From Clostridiales bacterium (GTDB taxonomy: Bacteria > Bacillota > Clostridia > Oscillospirales > Oscillospiraceae), in NCBI GenBank assembly GCA_004556755.1, contig SFFW01000008.1, forward strand, positions 1 to 64,000: a DNA stretch of 64,000 nt. Reading direction: 5' to 3'. Under the pieces are notes generated by a model. The model was not told the DNA's origin, searched no databases, and was given only the letters and a program-made list of their open reading frames with translations. Shown here piece by piece: positions 50,656 to 58,970 of the stretch (position 1 is its first letter; each line of letters begins with the position of its first letter). The translations under genes were made by a program, and so were the position numbers.

Positions 50656-53025
50656 TTACTTGAAAAGGTACTGCTTTATCGCACCCGCACCCGCAAACTT
50701 CTCAATGCTGTCGCCGTCAACGACAACGAGCGTCGGCGCCTGACGGATGCCGTAGGAGCGGGCAAGCTCCTCATTCTCCTCGGCGTTTATCTTCTCGTAC
50801 TGAAGTCCCGCCTTGTCGAGGTAGCCGTATGCCATGCGGCAGTTGGGGCAGTTATTCTTCACGAACAGAATTGTGCGCTTCTCGTTAGACGGAGCGGCAC
50901 AGTCGCACTTTTTCTCCGCTTCGGGCATATTGAGCGGGCCGCTGTGCGTCAGCACGGAGGTCTCAACATTGTACTCCTTGCGATCCTTGTACTCCTGAGT
51001 TTTGCCGTTGTTCCAGTTCTGCACGGGGCGGTAGTAGCCGGTGATGCGGCTGTAGACCTCGGCGTTTTCGCCGCAGTGGGGGCAGACAAACTGCTCGCCC
51101 TCAAGGTAGCCGTGGTTCTTGCAGACGGAGTAGGTCGGGCTTATCGTGTAGTACGGCAGCTTGTAGTTTTCCGCGATAGTGCGGACAAGCTTTGCGGCGG
51201 CTTCCCAAGTGGGCAGCTTCTCGCCGAGGAAGGCATGGAACACCGTTCCCGAAGTGTACAGGGTCTGAAGCTCGTCCTGAATGTCGAGTGCGGAGAAGAT
51301 GTCGTCCGTGTAGCTGACGGGCAGGTGGCTGGAGTTGGTGTAGTACGGAACGCCGGACTTCTCGTTTGCGGTGATGATGTCGGGGAACTGCTCCTTGTCG
51401 TGCTTTGCGAGACGGTAGGAGGTGCTTTCCGCCGGGGTCGCTTCGAGGTTATACAGGTCGCCGTACTGCTCCTGATAGTCGGACAGGCGCTCTCTCATGT
51501 GATTGAGTACGTCCTTGGTAAACTGCTGGCACTTCTCGTGGGTCATGTCGCAGCGGATCCAGTTTGCGTTGAGTCCCACCTCGTTCATGCCGACAAGTCC
51601 GATGGTGGAGAAGTGATTATCAAAGGTGCCGAGGTAGTATTTGGTGTAGGGGTAAAGTCCCTCGTTAAGAAGCTTCGTGATGACGGTGCGCTTAATTTTC
51701 AGAGAGCGTGCCGCAAGGTCCATCAGCTTGTCAAGACGCTTGTAGAAGTCCGCCTCGTCGCTTGCAAGATATGCGATACGGGGCATATTGATGGTCACGA
51801 CGCCGACAGAGCCGGTGCTTTCGCCGGAGCCGAAGAAGCCGCCGGATTTCTTGCGCAGCTCACGCAGGTCAAGGCGCAGGCGGCAGCACATGGAGCGAAC
51901 GTCGGACGGCTCCATATCGGAGTTTATGTAGTTGGAGAAGTACGGGGTGCCGTACTTTGCGGTCATTTCAAACAGCAGCTTGTTGTTCTCGGTGGGGGTC
52001 CAGTCGAAGTCACGGGTGATGGAGTAGGTCGGGATGGGGTACTGGAAGCCTCTGCCGTTGGCGTCGCCCTCGATCATGATGTCGATGAACGCCTTGTTGA
52101 CCATTGCCATTTCCTCGACGCAGTCGCCGTAGGTGAAGTCCTGCTCCTTGCCGCCGACGATGGCGGGCATATCCTTGAGGTCTGCGGGGACCGTCCAGTC
52201 AAGGGTGATGTTGGAGAACGGAGCCTGAGTACCCCAGCGAGACGGAGTGTTCACACCGAAGATGAAGCTCTGTATGCACTGCTTGACCTCCTTGTAGGTC
52301 AGATTATCGACCTTGACAAAGGGGGCAAGATAGGTGTCGAAGCTGGAAAACGCCTGTGCGCCCGCCCACTCGTTCTGCATTATGCCGAGGAAGTTGACCA
52401 TCTGATTGCACAGGGTGCTGAGGTGGCTTGCGGGGGAGGAGTTTATCTTGCCGGGGATACCGAGACCCTGCTGGATGAGCTGCTTTAAGCTCCAGCCTGC
52501 GCAGTAGCCGGTGAGCATACTCAGGTCGTGCAGGTGGAAGTCGCAGTTGCGGTGTGCGTTTGCGATCTCCTCGTCGTATATCTCGCTGAGCCAGTAGTTG
52601 GCGGTGATTGCGCCGGAGTTTGAAAGGATGAGTCCGCCGACGGAATAGGTGACGGTGGAGTTTTCCTTCACACGCCAGTCAAGCACGTTGAGGTAGCCGT
52701 TCACCGTTTCCTTGTAGTCAAGGTAGGTGCTCTTCATGTTGCGGAGCTTCTCTCTCTGCTTACGGTAGAGGATGTACGCCTTGGCAACGCTCTCATAGCC
52801 GCCCCTCGACAGCACCGCCTCGACCGAGTCCTGAATGTCCTCGACCGCAATGTAGCCGTCCTTTATCTTGGGCAGGAAGTCCGCCGTGACCTTCAGCGAC
52901 AAAAAGTCGATGATATTCTCGGTGTACTCGGTATCCGTTGCCTCGAAAGCCTTTTTGATGGCTGCGGCGATCTTGTTGATGTCGAATTCGGCAATTTTTC
53001 CGTCTCTCTTGATGATCTGATACAT
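50656..53025 (-). CDS. nrdD: Anaerobic (class III) ribonucleoside-triphosphate reductase with fused C-terminal redoxin domain
   Basis: 789 residues. N-terminal ATP-cone (about 1-95), catalytic barrel, zinc finger of four cysteines (YSVCKNHG, VCPHCG near 630-650) and the glycyl-radical loop RITGYYRPVQNWNNGK near 660. After a linker with CDCAAP, residues about 712-789 form a glutaredoxin/NrdH-like fold with CPNC near 725 (ILFVKNNCPNCRMAYGYL) and cis-Pro in APTLVV. The reductase usually ends after the glycyl loop, so this is a fusion. Adjacent trxB suggests reduction through the fused domain instead of formate. Ribonucleotide-to-deoxyribonucleotide conversion under anoxia. Confidence 0.94.
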   Translation of the reverse strand: MYQIIKRDGKIAEFDINKIAAAIKKAFEATDTEYTENIIDFLSLKVTADFLPKIKDGYIAVEDIQDSVEAVLSRGGYESVAKAYILYRKQREKLRNMKSTYLDYKETVNGYLNVLDWRVKENSTVTYSVGGLILSNSGAITANYWLSEIYDEEIANAHRNCDFHLHDLSMLTGYCAGWSLKQLIQQGLGIPGKINSSPASHLSTLCNQMVNFLGIMQNEWAGAQAFSSFDTYLAPFVKVDNLTYKEVKQCIQSFIFGVNTPSRWGTQAPFSNITLDWTVPADLKDMPAIVGGKEQDFTYGDCVEEMAMVNKAFIDIMIEGDANGRGFQYPIPTYSITRDFDWTPTENNKLLFEMTAKYGTPYFSNYINSDMEPSDVRSMCCRLRLDLRELRKKSGGFFGSGESTGSVGVVTINMPRIAYLASDEADFYKRLDKLMDLAARSLKIKRTVITKLLNEGLYPYTKYYLGTFDNHFSTIGLVGMNEVGLNANWIRCDMTHEKCQQFTKDVLNHMRERLSDYQEQYGDLYNLEATPAESTSYRLAKHDKEQFPDIITANEKSGVPYYTNSSHLPVSYTDDIFSALDIQDELQTLYTSGTVFHAFLGEKLPTWEAAAKLVRTIAENYKLPYYTISPTYSVCKNHGYLEGEQFVCPHCGENAEVYSRITGYYRPVQNWNNGKTQEYKDRKEYNVETSVLTHSGPLNMPEAEKKCDCAAPSNEKRTILFVKNNCPNCRMAYGYLDKAGLQYEKINAEENEELARSYGIRQAPTLVVVDGDSIEKFAGAGAIKQYLFK

Positions 53026-53046
53026 TTTTTATCCTCCGTATTTCTC

Positions 53047-53739
53047 TCAAACGCCTCTTACCTGCGCTGCGGGAACGTATTCCCTCACCGCTTCGCAGAG
53101 TTCGTGCATTTCCTTTTCGTCAAACGCCGACAGTCCGTCCGGCAGGATGAGGTCCCCCGAATCCTTGAACTGCTGAAGGTAATATTCCTTCGCTCCGGCG
53201 ATCCATTTTGCGGCGCTCACAAGGCTCTCCCTCGTGTGGATGCCCCGAACGACCGTCGTCCGAAACTCGTAATCCACACTGCCGCAAAGCAGCAGCTCCT
53301 TCGAGCGCTCTATCGCCGACATATCGACGTCGGCTCCCGCCGCCTTCGCATATTCCTCCGGCGAATTTTTAATATCCATCGCTATGCGGTCGACAAGCCC
53401 CTCGGCGATAAGCCCGCTCAGCATATCCGGCCTTGTGCCGTTCGTGTCGAGCTTTATCATATATCCGAGTGCCTTGACGCTGCGCAGAAAGTCCGGCAGG
53501 TCGGCATGAAGCGTCGGCTCGCCGCCGGTCACCGCAACGCCCTCATAAAGTCCGCTGCGCTTTTTGAGAAACTCAAGCACGGCGTCGGTATCGCTGCGCT
53601 GCTTTTCCCTGTCGGGCAGCACCAGCGGTGCGTTGTGGCAGAAGGGGCATCTGAAATTGCAGCCGTCGGTAAAAACGGTGCAGGCGATGCGCCCCGGATA
53701 ATCCAACAATGTAAGCTTTTGAACACCTGAAATAATCAT
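53047..53739 (-). CDS. nrdG: Anaerobic ribonucleotide reductase activating protein (radical SAM)
   Basis: 230-residue radical-SAM enzyme that installs the glycyl radical in NrdD. The cluster motif CNFRCPFCHN (CxxxCxxC) is near residue 27, with GGEPTLHADLPDF behind it. ATG 53739 is favoured because GAGGAG lies six bases upstream and the upstream in-frame ATG is too close. First gene of the operon nrdG-nrdD-trxB; 21 bases separate it from nrdD. Confidence 0.93.
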   Translation of the reverse strand: MIISGVQKLTLLDYPGRIACTVFTDGCNFRCPFCHNAPLVLPDREKQRSDTDAVLEFLKKRSGLYEGVAVTGGEPTLHADLPDFLRSVKALGYMIKLDTNGTRPDMLSGLIAEGLVDRIAMDIKNSPEEYAKAAGADVDMSAIERSKELLLCGSVDYEFRTTVVRGIHTRESLVSAAKWIAGAKEYYLQQFKDSGDLILPDGLSAFDEKEMHELCEAVREYVPAAQVRGV

Positions 53740-53761
53740 CGGCATCTCCTCTCGGCTTTAC

Positions 53762-53790
53762 ACTATAATCCATATTGCGCCCCTTGTCAA
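53762..53790 (-). promoter_or_regulatory. Promoter of nrdG-nrdD-trxB
   Basis: Minus strand TTGACA (53785-53790), 17 bases, TATAGT (53762-53767); excellent match. NrdR-box-like sites lie upstream. Confidence 0.88.
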
Positions 53791-53797
53791 GCACAAA

Positions 53798-53854
53798 ACA
53801 CAAAATATAGACGATTTTACCGTTTTGTAACCACCCTACCACAATATTTTGTGG
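53798..53854 (-). promoter_or_regulatory. Two NrdR-box-like sites
   Basis: ACACAAAATATAGACG (53798-53813) and CCACAATATTTTGTGG (53839-53854), compared with the consensus ACACWATATATWGTGT. The second matches 13 of 16 and is a near palindrome. Centre spacing is 41 bp, about four helical turns, whereas many NrdR pairs are about 31-32 bp apart. Repression of the nrd operon by NrdR is expected; nrdR itself is not in the window. Confidence 0.65.
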
Positions 53855-54039
53855 TGCATCATTTTACCCTCTGTTATCGTTTCGGGCATTTCCCAAATAA
53901 TGAAATTTCGGCGTCATGCAAAAAATCGCCGATTCTCAAGGCCTGTCGCCGTTTTTTTACAGCTTTGCAGCCGCAGTTTTTGTTATCATGCAGGATAAGC
54001 TTCACAAAATATGGCTGGTCAAAAGCACAAGACCTGTGT

Positions 54040-54045
54040 TATACT
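54040..54045 (+). promoter_or_regulatory. Extended -10 of the SLH phosphatase gene
   Basis: TATACT preceded by TGT; -35 region is poor. The remaining 53855-54035 stretch shows no gene. Confidence 0.45.
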
Positions 54046-54082
54046 GAATACATCCAAATTTTATAAACAGGAGGAATCACCA

Positions 54083-55840
54083 ATGAAGTTCAGCAAGAAA
54101 CTTTTGACAATGCTGCTCGTGCTGGCGATGGTATTCTCGCTTTGCATCCCCGCACTTGCAGACAACGACAAGATCACGATCGGCGGACTTGAGAACAACA
54201 CATGGATGACCAAGTACGGCAACGTGAACACCGACTGCACCGCCGAGAAGTTCTCGGAAATGGGCTTTGAGTGGGGCGACCTCGTAAAGGTCAGCTTCCT
54301 TGATCAGGAGCTTGTCTTGCCCGTTGTACCCACCTACTCCTATGTTGATTCCGGCAAGCCCGCCATCATCCTGGGCAAGGGCGCAGACGGCAGCCCCGAC
54401 GGCTATGTCTCCCTTGCCATCAACATGGGCAACTTCGCCGAGACCTACCAGCTTGCTCAGAAGCACAAGAACGACGACGGCTCTTGGTACTGGACGGCAT
54501 GGGAAGGAGTCAGCTTCCCCGTCGAGCTCAAGTTCGTCATGGCCGAGGAGGACGGCTACCGTGCCGAGTATATTCTGCACGATCTCCAGCGCACCAATGT
54601 CCGCACTGACTACCTCTCCCTCACCGACGCCGAGTTTGCAAACTTCCGCAACATCGGCACCACCGGCATGGGTGAAAATATCCTCTTCAGAGGCTCCTCT
54701 CCCATAAATCCCGAGCTCGGCCGCAACACCTACGCAGACGCTGCTCTTAAAAACGCAGGCGTCACCGTTATCATGAACCTCGCAGACAGCGCCGTCTCCG
54801 CCGATGCCTATCCCGGCTACGGCGACAGCTACTATCACGAGCAGAATGTCATCTTCCTGAATCTCGGCGTTGACTTCCAGGCAGAGGAATTTAAGACCGG
54901 TCTGGCTCACGGTCTCCGTTACTTTGCGGAGCATGAGGGTGTGTACTACGTCCACTGCACCGAGGGCAAGGACCGTGCCGGCTTTGTTTCCGCTCTGCTT
55001 GAGTGCTTCATGGGCGCAAGCTACGACGAGGTCGTCGCAGACTACATGGTGACCTACAAGAACTACTACGGCGTAGAACCCGGCACCGACAAGTACGAAG
55101 CGATAGCAGCCTCCAACATTATAAAGAGCCTTGAAAAGGCGTTCGGCGTCGAGGATCTCAAGACCGCCGACCTCAAGGCGGAGGCAGAGGAATACATAAA
55201 GGAGATCGGTCTTTCCGACGACGAGATCGCAGCACTCAGAGCAAACCTCGGCCGCAGCGGGGAAGCATTCGTTCCCTTCTCCGACATTTCCGAGAGCGGC
55301 TGCCGTGAGTACATCCTCGGCGCATATGACTTCGGCATCGTAAACGGCTACGCCGACGGCACCTTCCGTCCCAACGCCGGTGTCACCCGTGCGCAGTTTA
55401 TAACCATGCTCTACCGCATGAGCGGCGCTCCCGCTCCCGAAAAGGCAGCGCTTGACTTCTCCGATGCCGACAGCATTGCCGAGCCTTATCTCGACGCCGT
55501 GAACTGGGGCGTTCAGAACGGCATCATCAAGGGCTTCGCCGACGACACCTTCCGTCCCGACCAGCTGATCAGCCGTGCGCAGATGGCAACCTTCATAGCA
55601 CGCTTCATTCAGATGAGCGAGATCTATGACGAAGCCAAGATGAGCGAGCTTGTAAAGCCCTACGACTTTGCAGACAGCTCCGACATCGCAGCGCCTTACG
55701 CCGAGTCCGTGAACATCATTGCAAATCTTAAAATAATGAACGGCGTCGGCAACAATCTCTTTGCTCCCGACGGCACCGCAAACCGTGGTATGGCGGCGAC
55801 CGTGCTTCTGAGAGCATATCAGACCCTTTTCATTAAGTAA
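54083..55840 (+). CDS. Secreted tyrosine-phosphatase-like protein with three SLH domains
   Basis: 585 residues. Signal peptide MKFSKKLLTMLLVLAMVFSLCIPALA; an N-terminal beta-rich domain (about 27-170); then a phosphatase domain (about 190-370, Y_phosphatase3-like) with ILFRGSSPI, NLADSA and the signature HCTEGKDRAG (His 291, nucleophile Cys 292, Arg 298). Three SLH units follow (FSDISESGCREYILGA, FSDADSIAEPYLDAV, FADSSDIAAPYAESV). It should sit on the cell surface, anchored to wall polymers. Extracellular protein-tyrosine or inositol-phosphate dephosphorylation is possible. AGGAGG before ATG 54083; earlier in-frame Met lacks one. Confidence 0.87.
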   Translation: MKFSKKLLTMLLVLAMVFSLCIPALADNDKITIGGLENNTWMTKYGNVNTDCTAEKFSEMGFEWGDLVKVSFLDQELVLPVVPTYSYVDSGKPAIILGKGADGSPDGYVSLAINMGNFAETYQLAQKHKNDDGSWYWTAWEGVSFPVELKFVMAEEDGYRAEYILHDLQRTNVRTDYLSLTDAEFANFRNIGTTGMGENILFRGSSPINPELGRNTYADAALKNAGVTVIMNLADSAVSADAYPGYGDSYYHEQNVIFLNLGVDFQAEEFKTGLAHGLRYFAEHEGVYYVHCTEGKDRAGFVSALLECFMGASYDEVVADYMVTYKNYYGVEPGTDKYEAIAASNIIKSLEKAFGVEDLKTADLKAEAEEYIKEIGLSDDEIAALRANLGRSGEAFVPFSDISESGCREYILGAYDFGIVNGYADGTFRPNAGVTRAQFITMLYRMSGAPAPEKAALDFSDADSIAEPYLDAVNWGVQNGIIKGFADDTFRPDQLISRAQMATFIARFIQMSEIYDEAKMSELVKPYDFADSSDIAAPYAESVNIIANLKIMNGVGNNLFAPDGTANRGMAATVLLRAYQTLFIK

Positions 55841-55853
55841 GCCCTTCATATCG

Positions 55854-55885
55854 GCCGATGCGGGGTTCCCCGCATCGGCTTTTCT
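55854..55885 (+). terminator. Terminator of the SLH phosphatase gene
   Basis: GCCGATGCGGGG / CCCCGCATCGGC, perfect 12-bp stem, loop TT, then TTTTCTATTTT. Confidence 0.85.
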
Positions 55886-55917
55886 ATTTTGCTTTTCTAT
55901 TTTGCTTTTCTATTTTA
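55879..55917 (+). repeat. Three 13-bp tandem repeats in the terminator tail
   Basis: CTTTTCTATTTTG twice, then CTTTTCTATTTTA. Probably replication slippage of the U-tract. Confidence 0.85.
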
Positions 55918-56015
55918 TGCTTAGCATTAAATACCGTCTCAGGTTGTAGCATCTGCCACACATACTGTGCGGCACAAGTATTATATTGTAAGCACAACAC
56001 ATAGGGAGTGATAGT

Positions 56016-56669
56016 GTGATACGAAGAATAATCGAGATCGACAGGGAAAAATGCAACGGCTGCGGCGCCTGCGTCAGGGCGTGCCACGAGGGTGCGATAG
56101 CACTCGTCGACGGCAAAGCGCAGCTCATGCGGGACGACTACTGCGACGGCATGGGCGACTGTCTGCCCAACTGCCCCACCGATGCGATACGCTTTGTCGA
56201 GCGTGAGGCTCTCGCCTACGACGAGGCGGCGGTCAAGGCGAACATGGCGAAAAAGAAAACCTCCGTCAGCGTTTCGACACTGAAGGCAGGCAGCGCCGAC
56301 CGCCACGGAAGCCGGGTCTCAAACTGGCCCGTGCAGCTCAAGCTGACCCCCGTGAAGTCCAAATACTTCGACGGTGCGCATCTTCTCATTGCAGCGGACT
56401 GCACCGCCTACGCCTACGGCAGCTTCCATGAGGATTTCATAGACGGCAGAACGCTGCTCATAGGCTGTCCCAAGCTCGACGCCGTCGATTACGCCGAAAA
56501 GCTCGGCGAGATACTGTACGCAAACGACGTGCGCAGCGTAACGCTCGTGCGGATGCAGGTGCCCTGCTGCGGCGGTCTTGAGCTTGCCGCAAAGCGTGCG
56601 ATAGCCGCCTCCGGCAAGGACATCCCGCTCTCCGTCGTCACCGTCGCAAGCGACGGCAGACTGCTCTGA
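56016..56669 (+). CDS. Ferredoxin-type protein with two 4Fe-4S motifs
   Basis: 217 residues; GTG start with AGGGAG seven bases upstream. Cluster motifs CNGCGACVRACHEG near 12-25 and CDGMGDCLPNCP near 44-55 (the first Cys of motif two is replaced in register by D-Y-C, so four Cys per cluster can still be counted). The rest has conserved Cys in ADCTAYAYG, IGCPKLD and PCCGG, pointing to further metal or flavin binding. Similar stand-alone iron-sulfur proteins transfer electrons in anaerobes. Partner unknown; precedes an efflux operon but is separate from it. Confidence 0.82.
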   Translation: MIRRIIEIDREKCNGCGACVRACHEGAIALVDGKAQLMRDDYCDGMGDCLPNCPTDAIRFVEREALAYDEAAVKANMAKKKTSVSVSTLKAGSADRHGSRVSNWPVQLKLTPVKSKYFDGAHLLIAADCTAYAYGSFHEDFIDGRTLLIGCPKLDAVDYAEKLGEILYANDVRSVTLVRMQVPCCGGLELAAKRAIAASGKDIPLSVVTVASDGRLL

Positions 56670-56689
56670 AAAAACTTTTCCGCTTATAC

Positions 56690-56745
56690 TTGATTTGTTC
56701 ATAACTGCGTAGTACACTTTAGGCTATTGTAACCTAAAGTGTACT
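56690..56745 (+). promoter_or_regulatory. Promoter and palindromic operator of the MarR-ABC operon
   Basis: TTGATT (56690-56695), 17 bases, TACACT (56713-56718). A 13-bp perfect inverted repeat, AGTACACTTTAGG (56711-56723) and CCTAAAGTGTACT (56733-56745), with a 9-bp spacer, covers the -10 and the start region. It is placed for autoregulation by the MarR protein encoded directly downstream. Confidence 0.88.
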
Positions 56746-56763
56746 TTTTATTTGGAGGCAGAG

Positions 56764-57255
56764 ATGAACAACGAAGAATTGCAGGAGCTTGTCCTGCGCC
56801 TAATGCCGCAGTGGCAGCACCGCCTCGCAAAGCCCTTTAAGTCGCTGCTTGCCGACGGCATCAGCCCGAAGGTGTATCACAGTATGCTGATCCTGTCGGA
56901 GAGCGACGCCCCCTTGTCGATGGGCGAGCTGGGAAGCGCCATGCATATGACAAAGCAGCAGGCGACGAAGGTCGTAAACAGGCTCATTGAGCATGAGCTG
57001 GGTCAGCGCAGCGGCGATAATAGCGACCGCCGCATCGTGCGTATAGAGCTTACCGATAAGGCGAAGGCTTATATCGAAAGCTTCCGCATCCTGCAAAGCG
57101 AATACTACGGCAGGCTGTTTTCCGGAATGGAGGAGCGTGACCGCACAGACTTCGCCGAGGCGCTGCGGACTCTTGACAGAATTTTCGAAAAACTGCCGTG
57201 CGTCTGCACGGAGAAGGGAGGAGAAGAATGCTCAAAAGGCTCGCACAAAGTATAA
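56764..57255 (+). CDS. MarR-family regulator of an ABC efflux pump
   Basis: 163 residues, winged helix: GISPKVYHSMLILSESDAPLSMGELGSAMHMTKQQATKVVNRL is the recognition region, then wing SGDNSDRRIVRIELT. C-terminal Cys (PCVCTEKGGEEC) could sense oxidants. GGAGG six bases before ATG 56764. The gene overlaps the first ABC gene by 28 bases. It probably binds the palindrome upstream and represses its own operon until an inducing compound binds. Confidence 0.9.
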   Translation: MNNEELQELVLRLMPQWQHRLAKPFKSLLADGISPKVYHSMLILSESDAPLSMGELGSAMHMTKQQATKVVNRLIEHELGQRSGDNSDRRIVRIELTDKAKAYIESFRILQSEYYGRLFSGMEERDRTDFAEALRTLDRIFEKLPCVCTEKGGEECSKGSHKV

Positions 57256-58970
57256 GGGAATACAAAACGCCGAGCATTCTGACGCTTGTACTTATCTGCT
57301 TTGAGGTCGTCATCGAGGTGCTTATCCCCTTTATCACGGCAGACCTCGTAAACCTCATCAAGGCGGGCGCCGAGATAAGCACCGTCATGCGCATCGGGCT
57401 GCTGCTCATCGTCATGGCGATACTCAGCCTTGCCTGCGGCTCCGCTGCCGGATACTTCTGCGCAAAGGCGTCCTCCGGCTTCGGCAAGAATCTGCGTGAG
57501 GACCTCTTTGTCGGCATACAGGACTACTCCTTTGAGAACATCGACAAATTCTCCTCCGCCTCCCTCGTAACGAGGCTGACGACGGACGTCGGCAACGTGC
57601 AGTTTGCGTACATGATGCTCATCCGCACGGCGGTGCGCAGTCCGCTGATGCTCATCTTCTCCGTCGTCATGGCGTATGTGATGGGCGGAAAGCTCTCCGC
57701 CACCTTTGCGGTCATCATCCCCGTACTCGTGTTCGGGCTGATTATGATCGCAAGAAAGGCGATGCCCGCATTCAGGAGGGTGTTTAAGAAGTACGACCGC
57801 CTGAACGAATCCATCGAAGAAAACGTCCGTGCTATGCGTGTCGTCAAGGGCTTTGCCCGTGAGGACCACGAGAAGGCAAAGTTCGACGCCGCAGCAAAGG
57901 ACATTTGCGCAGACTTCACCCGCGCCGAGCGTATAGTTGCACTCAACACCCCGCTCATGAATCTGTGTATATACTTCAATATGCTGTTCGTGCTGCTTGT
58001 CGGCTCGAAGCTTGCCATTCAAAGCGGCGGCAGCGACATCGACGTAGGACAGATCTCCGCAATGATAACCTACGGCATACAGATACTCATGTCGCTGATG
58101 ATGCTGTCCGCCATCTACGTCATGCTGACCATGAGCGCAGAGTCGGCAAAGAGGATATACGAGGTGCTCATCGAAAAGCCCGGCATCGAGGATCCCGCCT
58201 CACCGTGCGAAACGGTCGCCGACGGCAGCATCCGCTTTGAAAACGTGTCCTTCAAATACTCGCATACCGCCGAGAAATACGCACTTTCCGACGTTGATCT
58301 CACTATCCCGTCCGGCTCCACCGTCGGCATAATCGGCGGCACCGGCAGCGGCAAGAGTACGCTTGTGCAGCTCATCCCCCGCCTGTACGACGTGAGCGTC
58401 GGAACGGTGTACGTTGGCGGAAGACCCGTCGGCGACTACTCGCTCGATGCCTTGCGCTCCGCCGTTGCGATGGTACTGCAAAAGAATCTGCTATTCTCCG
58501 GCACGATCAAAGACAACCTGCGCTGGGGCAATGAAAACGCAAGCGACGCCGAGATCGAGGAGGCTTGCCGCATTGCGCAGGCTGACGAATTTGTAAAGGG
58601 CTTCCCCGACGGCTACGACACGCACATCGAGCAGGGCGGCTCCAACGTCTCCGGCGGTCAGAAGCAGCGTCTCTGCATAGCGAGGGCGCTCCTCAAAAAG
58701 CCCAAGATACTCATTCTCGACGACTCGACGAGCGCCGTTGACACCCGCACCGACGCTCTCATCCGTCAGGGACTTTCGGGCTGTATTCCGGATGCGACCA
58801 AGCTTATCGTCGCACAGCGCATAAGCTCCGTCATGGATGCGGACATGATAATCGTCATGGACAACGGCAAGGTTTCCGACGTCGGAACGCACGAGGAGCT
58901 TATGCAAAGAAGCCCGATATACCGTGAGGTATACGAGCAGCAGAACAAGGGAGGTGCGGAAAATGAATAA
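57228..58970 (+). CDS. Heterodimeric ABC exporter, first half (degenerate ATP site)
   Basis: 580 residues: six membrane helices then an ATP-binding domain. Walker A GGTGSGKST near 370; signature VSGGQ near 473 (canonical). Walker B ILILDDS near 496 carries Asp where the catalytic Glu should be, so this half has the degenerate site, as in many heterodimeric exporters. GGGAGGAG before ATG. Overlaps the partner gene by eight bases. Likely drug, peptide or lipid exporter. Confidence 0.9.
   Translation: MLKRLAQSIREYKTPSILTLVLICFEVVIEVLIPFITADLVNLIKAGAEISTVMRIGLLLIVMAILSLACGSAAGYFCAKASSGFGKNLREDLFVGIQDYSFENIDKFSSASLVTRLTTDVGNVQFAYMMLIRTAVRSPLMLIFSVVMAYVMGGKLSATFAVIIPVLVFGLIMIARKAMPAFRRVFKKYDRLNESIEENVRAMRVVKGFAREDHEKAKFDAAAKDICADFTRAERIVALNTPLMNLCIYFNMLFVLLVGSKLAIQSGGSDIDVGQISAMITYGIQILMSLMMLSAIYVMLTMSAESAKRIYEVLIEKPGIEDPASPCETVADGSIRFENVSFKYSHTAEKYALSDVDLTIPSGSTVGIIGGTGSGKSTLVQLIPRLYDVSVGTVYVGGRPVGDYSLDALRSAVAMVLQKNLLFSGTIKDNLRWGNENASDAEIEEACRIAQADEFVKGFPDGYDTHIEQGGSNVSGGQKQRLCIARALLKKPKILILDDSTSAVDTRTDALIRQGLSGCIPDATKLIVAQRISSVMDADMIIVMDNGKVSDVGTHEELMQRSPIYREVYEQQNKGGAENE

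Noticed and set aside
54077-55849. A 590-codon open frame antisense to the SLH phosphatase gene, and similarly long antisense frames over nrdD, the fused ATP synthase gene and the ABC genes
   Set aside because: They follow the codon phase of the sense genes, have no ribosome binding sites, cross intergenic signals and give Cys/His/Val-rich low-information peptides. The sense frames have full family motifs.
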